Shown: positions 57,660 to 64,000 of the stretch, in pieces
Numbering within the stretch: the first letter of the stretch is position 1
Layout of the letters: the number at the start of each line of letters is the position of its first letter
From: Actinomycetota bacterium
GTDB taxonomy: Bacteria; Actinomycetota; Acidimicrobiia; Acidimicrobiales; Microtrichaceae
Reading direction: 5' to 3'
DNA length: 64,000 bases
Assembly (NCBI GenBank): GCA_016703525.1
Contig: JADJBW010000011.1
Coordinates: forward strand, 50,266-114,265
The notes under the pieces: generated by a model
Seen by the model: the letters and a program-made list of their open reading frames with translations, nothing else
What the model was told of the DNA's origin: nothing
Databases searched by the model: none
Translations under genes and position numbers: made by a program

Positions 57660-57890
57660 GTGCAAGTTGTGTCGATCGTGCTCCAGTTCATCCTGGCGTT
57701 CGCGGTGATCTTCCTGGTGCTGATCCACAGCGGCAAGGGCGGTGGCCTCTCCGACATGTTCGGTGGTGGCCTCGGCGCAGCGGCGTCGGGGTCCACGGTG
57801 ATGGAGAAGAACCTCGATCGCATCACGGTCGTGGTGGCGCTGCTGTTCACGTTCAACACGATCATCCTGTCGCTCATCATCGACACCTGA
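57660..57890 (+). CDS. secG: Preprotein translocase subunit SecG
   Basis: 76 residues with two membrane helices: VVSIVLQFILAFAVIFLVLI and TVVVALLFTFNTIILSLI, separated by HSGKGGGLSDMFGGGLGAAA, the conserved SecG loop. GTG at 57660 has GAGGAG 7 bases before it. Accessory part of the SecYEG channel. It follows the glycolytic block, as usual in actinobacteria. Confidence 0.92.
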   Translation: MQVVSIVLQFILAFAVIFLVLIHSGKGGGLSDMFGGGLGAAASGSTVMEKNLDRITVVVALLFTFNTIILSLIIDT

Positions 57891-57921
57891 CAGACCTGAC
57901 TGCCCCGACCTGACCTGACCG

Positions 57922-57938
57922 GCGCCGCGATGCGGCGC
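57922..57938 (+). terminator. Hairpin downstream of secG
   Basis: GCGCCGC-GAT-GCGGCGC forms a perfect 7-bp stem with a three-base loop 31 bp after secG. No T tract follows, so a factor-independent terminator is not certain. Confidence 0.3.
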
Positions 57939-57988
57939 GTGCGGGTGCTCGGCACTCAAGTCATCGGCGGAGATGTCGATGAAGAGAG

Positions 57989-59608
57989 GTGCTGTCGTTC
58001 GGGTCGGTCATCGGTGCAGGCATGCAGGCGCCGGGGCGTGGTGCGGCGCCATCTCGGCGCTCGACCCCACGTGGTGTGCTCGTGGCGTGCGCTCTGGCGT
58101 GTCTGCCCGTTGCGTCGTGCAGCCGAACGACGGGTGCTCGCGCCGATGCAGCGGCCGACGGGTCCGGTGGCGGCGTGGTGCGCATCGGTGTCGCGGCGCT
58201 GCCGAAGCCGACGGTGGGTGAGCTCGCGCCTGCAGATCCGATGGGGGTGCTCGCGCCGGACCTCGTGTTCGACGGCGTGACCGACTGGGATGCCGCGAAG
58301 CGTCGGGTGGCGCCGGGGGTGGCCAAGTCGTGGACGACGACCGATGGCATCTCGTGGATGTTCACGATCGATCCGCTCGCCGAGTTCTCCGACGGCACGC
58401 CCGTGACGGCCGACTCAGTGGTGGCGGCGCTCACCGAGGTGGCCCGCGGTGGCGGGCTCGCCGGTGGGCGGCTCGACGTGATCGCCGGGGTGAAGGAGTT
58501 CCGAGCCGGCGGTGCCGCGACGATTCGCGGTCTGGTCGCAACGGACGCGTCGACGCTGACGATCGAGATGTCGAGCGCCAACTACGAACTGCCTGCGCTG
58601 CTTGCCGACCCCAGCTACGGGATCGGCCGGCCGACCGGTATTGGCGAGGCCGGTGCCGCGAAGGTCGTCGGATCGGGTCCGTTCGTGCCGGTCGCGTCGG
58701 ACGGAACGACCTTGCGGTTGGCGCCGGCGGAGTCGGACATCGATGGGGTTTCGGCGATCGAGTTCGTTGCGTTCGGCAGCGACGATGCGGCGATGAAGGC
58801 GTACGAGGCCGGATCGGTCGATGTGGCGCCAGCAGCGAAGGGCGCGGCGCTCGTCGAGGCGGGCGGGGATGCGCGGTATCGGGTGTCGGCGGGAACGCTG
58901 ATGCTGTCGGTGTCGAACTTGGCGGCGCCGCTCGCCGATGTGGGTGTGCGGAGGGCGTTGCTGGCCGGTGTCGATCGCGAAGCGGCGGTGGCGGCTATGG
59001 GCGACGCGTGGGCGGTGGCGAACGGTGTGGTGCCCGGCGACCTCGTGTCGGCGGCGGTGTGCGACGCCTCGTGCGGGGTGGACGATGCTGTGGCGCGGAA
59101 CGGTCTGATGGGCCTGGCTGCGAGCGGCGCGCCGCTGCATCTCGACGTGCCGGCGGGTGACGTGGCGGCCAGGCTGGCCGCGGAATTGGAACGCCAGATC
59201 GAGGTCGTCGGCGTGCCGGTCGAGGTCCGTCCCGTGGACGGCGCGGCGCTCGAGCAGGCGGTCGGAGGCGGCGGTTCGGAGTTGTTGGTGTTCGCACAGG
59301 TGGGGTTGGCGCCGAGCGTCGACCCGTACCTGGCGCAGGGGTTCGCCGGTGGCGGCGGGGAGAACGTGAGCGGCATGTCGTCGCCCGAATTCGACTCGGC
59401 GCTGGCCGTGGCGCGGTCGACCAGCGATGCCGATGCGCGGGCCGACGCGTACCGCCAGGCCGAGGCGATCGTGGTGTCGAACGGGGCCGCGCTGCCGCTG
59501 GCGGAGCTCGGCCGAACGTATGTGGTGCGTCGCTCGGTGCGGGGCGTGCAGCCCGTCTCGGGCGTGTTGTTCGACGGCCGATCGGTGCACGTCGCGGCGA
59601 ACCGCTGA
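57989..59608 (+). CDS. ABC oligopeptide-type substrate-binding lipoprotein
   Basis: 539 residues (GTG start), or 528 from an ATG at 58022. Signal peptide ending in lipobox LPVASC near residue 44, then the family 5 solute-binding domain: APDLVFDGVTDWDAAKRRVA, GISWMFTIDPLAEFSDGTPV and FGSDDAAMKAYEAGSVDVAP. Binds peptides or similar solutes outside the membrane. No permease or ATPase genes adjoin it, so it is an orphan component. Start choice is uncertain; neither has a well-placed Shine-Dalgarno. Confidence 0.85.
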   Translation: MLSFGSVIGAGMQAPGRGAAPSRRSTPRGVLVACALACLPVASCSRTTGARADAAADGSGGGVVRIGVAALPKPTVGELAPADPMGVLAPDLVFDGVTDWDAAKRRVAPGVAKSWTTTDGISWMFTIDPLAEFSDGTPVTADSVVAALTEVARGGGLAGGRLDVIAGVKEFRAGGAATIRGLVATDASTLTIEMSSANYELPALLADPSYGIGRPTGIGEAGAAKVVGSGPFVPVASDGTTLRLAPAESDIDGVSAIEFVAFGSDDAAMKAYEAGSVDVAPAAKGAALVEAGGDARYRVSAGTLMLSVSNLAAPLADVGVRRALLAGVDREAAVAAMGDAWAVANGVVPGDLVSAAVCDASCGVDDAVARNGLMGLAASGAPLHLDVPAGDVAARLAAELERQIEVVGVPVEVRPVDGAALEQAVGGGGSELLVFAQVGLAPSVDPYLAQGFAGGGGENVSGMSSPEFDSALAVARSTSDADARADAYRQAEAIVVSNGAALPLAELGRTYVVRRSVRGVQPVSGVLFDGRSVHVAANR

Positions 59609-59623
59609 GCCGCCCGAACCCGA

Positions 59624-59652
59624 TTCGCTCCACGCGACGGAGGCGCTACACT
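59624..59652 (+). promoter_or_regulatory. Predicted tRNA-Leu promoter
   Basis: TTCGCT (59624-59629), 17-bp spacer, TACACT (59647-59652); predicted start near 59660, about 28 bases before the mature tRNA. Confidence 0.4.
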
Positions 59653-59687
59653 GTCGGCGCTCGTCAGCGTGCTGGCGGGCAAGTCAC

Positions 59688-59771
59688 GTCGGAGTGGCGG
59701 AATTGGCAGACGCGCCAGACTAAGGATCTGGTGCCCGCAAGGGTGTGGGGGTTCAAGTCCCCCCTCCGACA
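59688..59771 (+). tRNA. tRNA-Leu (anticodon UAA)
   Basis: 84-nt class II tRNA. Acceptor GTCGGAG pairs with CTCCGAC; the anticodon stem CCAGA/TCTGG encloses CTAAGGA with TAA as anticodon; a variable arm TGCCCGCAAGGGTGT and the T arm GGGGGTTCAAGTCCCCC follow. Discriminator A at 59771; CCA is not encoded. Its 3' end is also the end of a recombinase reading frame on the opposite strand. Confidence 0.95.
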
Positions 59772-60112
59772 CGAACGTTTCCCATACCAGCGGGCGGGCG
59801 TCGACCGACTTCGGTCAGCTCGACCTTGAGCGGGGGAGCGCCGCACGCCACGACCCGCAGGTGGTCGGGGTAGACGTACACGGCGTCGACCAGGTCCTCG
59901 ATGAGCACACGTCGTTCTCGGTCGTCGGCTTCGTCCCACACGGTGGTGATGTCGACCGAGGCCACGAGGTCGGCGACTTCCTCGAAGCGTTCGGCCAGCT
60001 CGGAGCGCTCGGCGTCACGCTGTGCTCGCTGGCGTAGGCGTCCCATGCGCCGCGGGCGTTGCCCTTGCCCCCGGGGTCGTCGACCGCTGGGGCCGAACAA
60101 ACCTGGCGGCAC
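59753..60112 (-). pseudogene. C-terminal remnant of a serine recombinase
   Basis: The recognisable part runs from AERFEEVADLVASVDITTVW through DDRERRVLIEDLVDAVYVYP to APPLKVELTEVGRR, matching the C-terminal tail of actinobacterial serine recombinases (ERRVLIE, PDHL, GAP, EVG pattern). The resolvase catalytic domain and zinc-ribbon part are missing. Its last codons (VGGGT, stop) are the reverse complement of the T arm and acceptor of tRNA-Leu, so the recombinase end coincides with the likely attachment site. Truncated remnant; family assignment moderate. Confidence 0.5.
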
Positions 60113-60202
60113 GCATCCCGAGTGAGTCTCCGATGCAGTTTGCGGGTGCTGTATTACAGAAACGGCACCCGAGTACGGGTGGGAGGCCGACAGCCGGCTC
60201 GG

Positions 60203-60589
60203 TCAGCAACTCGAATGGGAAAGTACAAGCTCCTGGCCGGGGTCTTCGACGGGCACCTCGATGGCGACGATGGGCTGCGATCTGTCCCAGTCGACGAGTG
60301 CCTGGCGGATGGCCTCGGGCGGGGTCGGGCTCGCCACCTGCAGGTTGGCGTACAACCCGGCGAGTACGCCAGCTGGGAGGTCAAGGAGGCGGTCGGGGTC
60401 CATGCGCAAGGCGGCGAGGCAGATGCTCGGAGCTGTTCCGTCGACGTGGTCGACGAGGTTCGCAGCCCCTGACTCGGTCAGAACGATCGGCTCATCCGAG
60501 CTGTTGAGCCATTGTACGAGCTCGGTTGGCGTGTCGCGGTCCGGCGTCGTAGCGGGGGTCCACCGAGCGATCTCCGTCCCGTGCCTCAC
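60203..60589 (-). CDS. Small unknown ORF coupled to broken membrane gene
   Basis: 128 residues from a GTG (VRHGTEIARWTP). No signal peptide or helix; contains RMDPDRLLDLPAGVLAGLYA and a hydrophilic C-terminus. The GTG overlaps the last stop codon of the membrane gene upstream (GTGA, 60586-60589). It may be a separate gene or the displaced extracytoplasmic domain of that GT-C-like protein after a frameshift. No family recognised. Confidence 0.4.
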   Translation of the reverse strand: MRHGTEIARWTPATTPDRDTPTELVQWLNSSDEPIVLTESGAANLVDHVDGTAPSICLAALRMDPDRLLDLPAGVLAGLYANLQVASPTPPEAIRQALVDWDRSQPIVAIEVPVEDPGQELVLSHSSC

Positions 60590-62041
60590 GTTTGCTTACG
60601 GCGCTCTGGGCCAGGACCCAAACCGAGGTACCCGTCGGAGCCTTCCATACTGCGCACGACGCCTCCATCGAGGGCGAGACGCGCGACGGTCGCGTTACCG
60701 ACCGATGCCACCCGGTTCCCGCCGCGGGTGGTGACTTCCAGATCGCCATGGGGGCGCAGGTGGGCCAGGTCAGCGGTGAGGGAGGTCGTCGCCTCCATCT
60801 CCGTTCCGATCTCCGGAGGAGCGGCGGTCGCCACGCCCACTGCCAGCACGCCGATCACTCCCCACGACAGCATCGCCGACCATCGAGGGGAAGGCCTTTC
60901 CCATGCACCCGAGGTCGTGAGGTGCGTGAGCCAGACGACCAGAGCCACGAAGACGCCAGTGGCGAACATCCACCGCAGGTCGTAGTCGGCGACACCCTGG
61001 GGCGGGGTGAGGAAACCCGTGCACATCGCCGATCAAGCCCGCAATCCCGACGAGGGCCTCGGGGCCGAGCGGAGTGCCTGACGGCGTTGCCAGGCGAGCA
61101 CCACCACCCCGGCCAGCATCAACAGCCCGGTGGCGTCGGGGCCCTCGAAGCTGGTCTCTTGGAACGGTGGCGCCGAACGCTCGTGGCGGAAGGTTCATGA
61201 GCGTGCCGAGAACGTCGATGCTCCCAGCGAGGCCGCGGGTCGTGATGCGTGCGTCGAGCATTCGGGCCGAGGTTTCCGGTGCCGAACACCTGATCCACGA
61301 AGGTCGGAGCCCACAGGAAATGCGCGAGTGCGATGGCCGCAATGAGGTCGCGCTTGCCGTTTCCGGCCAGAGTCTGCGTCGGGCGACCGAGATCGCTCCG
61401 GCCGTGAGGATCACCAGGAGCGGGACCAGGGAGTACGCCACGTGCGTCGTGGCGACGAAGGAAGCCGTGAGCACGAGACCCGGCAGCACCCAGGTTGCTC
61501 CTCTGGCGAGCGTCCAAGCGAGGAGGCAGCTGCACAGCATCGGGACAACGACGAGGTTGGGGTTGAGGGCTGAGCCGAGCGTCCCGTCCATTGCGAGGAA
61601 GACGGCGACCAGGATCGCAAGCATCGTGGCGCGGCCGGCTCGACGCCCGGCGTTGCGACGCACCGCCCACACGGCCGCAAGGGCCGACGCACCGTTCACG
61701 ACGAGCGCGAACCACATGAGACCGCGGTCGAGGCCGAAGGCGCGCACGAACCCGAACGCGCTGTAGATCGCGAGCGGGCCGGGCTGGCGGACCGTCGGGC
61801 CACCGAATTGATCGAGGGTCGTGAAGTCACCGAGTAACGGGCGATTTGTGGCGGCCTGGTGCGCCTGGACCCCGAACCGGGCCTCGTCCGCAACGGCAAC
61901 TCGACCTTCGGCAACGGCAACGCCGGCGACGCCCAGCATCACCGCAACGATGATCAGAGCCATCGCGATGAGGTCAGTCCGCCCCTTCGTCGCCTTGTGG
62001 ACAGCAAGCGCCCGCCCTTGATCGCACTGCGTCATGCCCAC
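60586..62041 (-). pseudogene. GT-C-like membrane protein, several frameshifts
   Basis: Starts MGMTQCDQGRALAVHKATKG with about eight hydrophobic helices. After the first helix VAVADEARFGVQAHQAATNR carries the Asp-Glu pair typical of GT-C enzymes. The frame moves near 61385 (into TQTLAGNGKRDLIAAIALAH), returns near 61260 (DARITTRGLAGSIDVLGTLM), changes again near 61160 and 61025, and finishes in the frame ending GYLGLGPGPERRKQT at 60586. At least four indels in 1.4 kb. Located inside the tRNA-Leu-linked island, so real decay is as likely as sequence error. Confidence 0.6.
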
Positions 62042-62151
62042 TTCTCCTGCCGTCCGGTCAGCGTAGGGGGCCGGCTCCGTCCGTCGCCCCCCGATCCTCA
62101 GCCACCGGCCGATTCTCCGCGGAGATGCACATCGAGGTCGGTGCCTGTTGG

Positions 62152-63414
62152 GGTCAAGAACGCGTCGGTGAGCGTCTTCGGCTCCCGGTCAGGCTGGCTC
62201 CGTGGATTCGGTGTTGGGTGGGGGCGCGTTGAAGCTGGTCTCTCGGGTGGACATGTGATGGCCAAGGTCGGTGGTTCGGGCGGCTGTGCGGTACTCGTTG
62301 ATGGGCCCGCCGCGAACGGTGTGTCGTTCGATCGGGTGGCCTGGCCCGATCGCCACGACATCGGCGGTGTCGTTGGGTGCGCGTTGGTTGATCCCGCGGT
62401 GCGGGCGATGCGAGTTGTAGTGCTCGATGCACTCGACGAGCAGCCGCCGGAGTTGCTTCTCGTTCCAGATCAGGGTCCGGTCGAGCAGCTCGTGGCGCAG
62501 GGTGCGGATCCAACGCTCCGCGTAGGCGTTCGCTTGGGGTGCTCTCGGCGGGATTCGCAGCGCGGTGATCCCCGACCCGGCGAAGACGGCGTCGAACGAG
62601 GCGATGAACTGTCCGGCGCCGTCGCGGATCAGGTACCGGAACCCGTGATCATCGTTCCAGGACGTGAGAAGGTTGCGGGCGGTTTGGGTGGTCCACGGTC
62701 CGGTCGGGTTGGTCGTGATCCCGGCGAGGTGGACACGCCGCGTTCCGATTTCGATGACGAACAGGACGTGCAACCTTCTCAACGTGACCGTGTCAACGCA
62801 TGCGAAGTCCGTGGCGGTGACCGCGGCGGCTTGGGAGCGGATGAACTCGACCCACGTGGGCCGGCTCCGGTGGGGTGTGGGGTTGATGCCGGCTCGGCGC
62901 AGGATGTTCCACACGCTCGACGCGGCGATGCTGTGGCCGAGGCGGCGGAGCTCGCCGTGAACTCGGCGGTCTCCCCAGGTCGGGTTCTCGGTAGCGAGGC
63001 GGCGAACGAGTTTGCGAAGCTCGCCGGCGATCGGCGGTCGGCCAGTTCGTCGCGCTGGCGGTTGCGTCCAGCGCCGGGCGACCAGACGCCGGTGCCAGCC
63101 GAGCACGGTGGCGGGTTGCACGATCAACATCACGTCGGCGAGGCGCCGCCGGTCGACCACCGAACCGAGCACAGCGAGGATTGTGCGGTCGGTGTCGGTG
63201 AACTGTGCACGGCTGATCTGACGTTGCAGCACGTGGATCTGGTGTCGGAGGGCCAGGACTCGGCGTCACGGGTGTCGCCGGTCGCGAAGAACCAGCGAAA
63301 CCGGGTGATCACCAGCCGGGCGATGGGAGCGAACAGGGCCATGGCGGGTGCACGGTAGCGATCTCACGCTGACCTCGAAGCCCCCGGAAACACGGGGTAG
63401 ATGACGTTCTGACA
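62152..63414 (-). mobile_element. Insertion sequence with DDE transposase
   Basis: About 1.26 kb. One end is set at TGTCAGAACGTCATC (minus strand from 63414). The other end is near 62152-62165, where GGTCAAGAACGCGTC on the plus strand is an imperfect match to that terminus. The single transposase gene occupies most of it. Ends are approximate and no target-site duplication could be confirmed by eye. Confidence 0.55.
62189..63342 (-). CDS. Integrase-core (DDE) transposase, frameshifted near N-terminus
   Basis: About 384 residues when joined. First frame MALFAPIARLVITRFRWFFA to near 63262, second frame from LALRHQIHVLQRQISRAQFT to 62189. One missing G in GCCGAGTCCTG restores AEVLALRHQ. An N-terminal helix-turn-helix (WGDRRVHGELRRLGHSIAAS) precedes the rve core: Asp in ATDFACVDT, Asp in LIRDGAGQFIASF, Glu in PRAPQANAYAERWIRTLRHE. 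The IS481/IS3-like class is inferred. Some IS3 members use programmed frameshifting, but the site here has no slippery A run, so an error or decay is likelier. Confidence 0.85.
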
Positions 63415-63472
63415 CCCACAGGATCTGCACCGTTGCCGAAACGCTGCCGGAATCTCGATCTGCCGAGGTGAG

Positions 63473-63871
63473 CTACCGGTGCGAGCGGACCTCGATGCCG
63501 GGGAGGTCGCGGAACGCAGTGCCATCGGCGCTCACGACCGTCCGGTCGAACGCCTTGGCGGTCGCAGCGATCATCAGGTCATGTGCCCCGCGTGGCTTTC
63601 CCTGGGCTCGCACAGCGACAAGAAGTTTGGCGTGGGCCTCGGCGACTTCGAGGTCGTAGTCGAGGATCGGCACAGTGGCGACGATGTCATTGACGAACGC
63701 GGTACGTGAAGCCTTGCGCCCTCGGCTGGCGAGCAGGGCGCCAACTCGGAGTTCGGCGATTGTCACGGCTGCGATGGCGACGTCGTCGGCGTCATCCAGA
63801 ACAGCGTCAAGGTTGTCGCTACTTCGCTCAGCATCGATCAGGAAGGTCGTGTCGAAGAGGAGGCGGGTCAT
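63473..63871 (-). CDS. PIN-domain toxin (VapC type)
   Basis: 132 residues. PIN nuclease acidic residues: Asp7 in LLFDTTFLIDAE, Glu in AAVTIAELRVGAL (about residue 40), Asp in RGAHDLMIAATAKA (about 97) and Asp in VSADGTAFRDL (about 115). VapC toxins cleave RNA, commonly tRNA. The ATG overlaps the stop of the upstream antitoxin-like ORF (ATGA), the usual toxin-antitoxin arrangement. Confidence 0.85.
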   Translation of the reverse strand: MTRLLFDTTFLIDAERSSDNLDAVLDDADDVAIAAVTIAELRVGALLASRGRKASRTAFVNDIVATVPILDYDLEVAEAHAKLLVAVRAQGKPRGAHDLMIAATAKAFDRTVVSADGTAFRDLPGIEVRSHR

Positions 63872-64000
63872 GTTCGGTCATCGATCACGACAAGGTCTCG
63901 GACCTCATGGAGATCTCCTACCCAACCCGAGTCAGGGCGGTGACGACGCAGGAGCGCCTTGACATCTACTCCGAGCCCTCGATTCATCGGTTCCAGATGT
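63868..64000 (-). CDS. Antitoxin-like ORF, N-terminus beyond window
   Basis: At least 43 codons visible, from the right edge to a stop at 63868. The end is LRRHRPDSGWVGDLHEVRDL then VVIDDRT, hydrophilic and typical in size and style of the C-terminal toxin-binding tail of VapB/Phd-type antitoxins. An ATG inside (MNRGLGVDVK) would give only 39 residues, so the true start may lie outside the window. Assigned from its 4-bp overlap with the PIN gene. Confidence 0.5.
   Translation of the reverse strand, partial: HLEPMNRGLGVDVKALLRRHRPDSGWVGDLHEVRDLVVIDDRT

Noticed and set aside
59427..59723. Small plus-strand ORF ending HVGVAELADAPD
   Set aside because: The C-terminal words are a translation of tRNA-Leu, a well-known false ORF.

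Overview
The window is high-GC DNA from an actinobacterium. The main evidence is a 6C-type small RNA (a class known only from actinobacteria), an actinobacterial LexA box in front of uvrA, the uvrC / rapZ / yvcK / gap-pgk-tpiA / secG block, and many genes whose start codon lies 6-8 bases after a -10-like hexamer, as in leaderless transcripts. Gene content (mitochondrial-size aconitase, acyl-CoA metabolism, no whiA after yvcK) would fit a deep-branching lineage such as Acidimicrobiia, but that placement is inference.

Layout. 1-16.8 kb is metabolism and regulation: a partial acyl-CoA dehydrogenase, a quinone oxidoreductase, citrate synthase with a LysR regulator, a divergent 6C RNA, a HAD-acyltransferase fusion, a glyoxalase-fold protein, aconitase with a divergent GntR regulator, a Flp-like pilin with a histidine kinase/response regulator pair, a class III aminotransferase fused to an SCP2 domain, and an aldehyde dehydrogenase. 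16.8-32.3 kb holds a tandem palindromic repeat, coaE, two lipoproteins, uvrB, a MacB/FtsX-type ABC exporter, aroC, a GT-C-like membrane protein, uvrA with an SOS box, terC and a universal stress protein. 32.4-44.9 kb is a surface-polysaccharide cluster: initiating sugar transferase, family 2 glycosyltransferase, flippase-like protein, two methyltransferases, FemAB/GNAT-like transferase, FAD oxidoreductase, AMP-forming acyl ligase, and a coupled DegT aminotransferase / Gfo-Idh oxidoreductase pair. 44.9-59.8 kb holds nadA, uvrC, tdk, a methyltransferase, rapZ, yvcK, a second copy of the dispersed palindrome exactly where whiA is usually found, gap, pgk, tpiA, a C69 peptidase plus amine oxidase pair, secG, an oligopeptide-binding lipoprotein and tRNA-Leu(UAA). 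59.75-64 kb looks like an integrated, decaying island beginning in the 3' end of that tRNA: a recombinase tail, a broken GT-C-like gene, an IS element and a VapBC-type toxin-antitoxin pair.

At least ten genes, including near-essential uvrC, are broken by single-base indels that restore a full family match when corrected. The density suggests uncorrected sequencing or assembly errors rather than decay; outside the island each should be read as an intact gene with a base error. Three complete excision-repair genes (uvrA, uvrB, uvrC) lie in one window but in separate transcription units.
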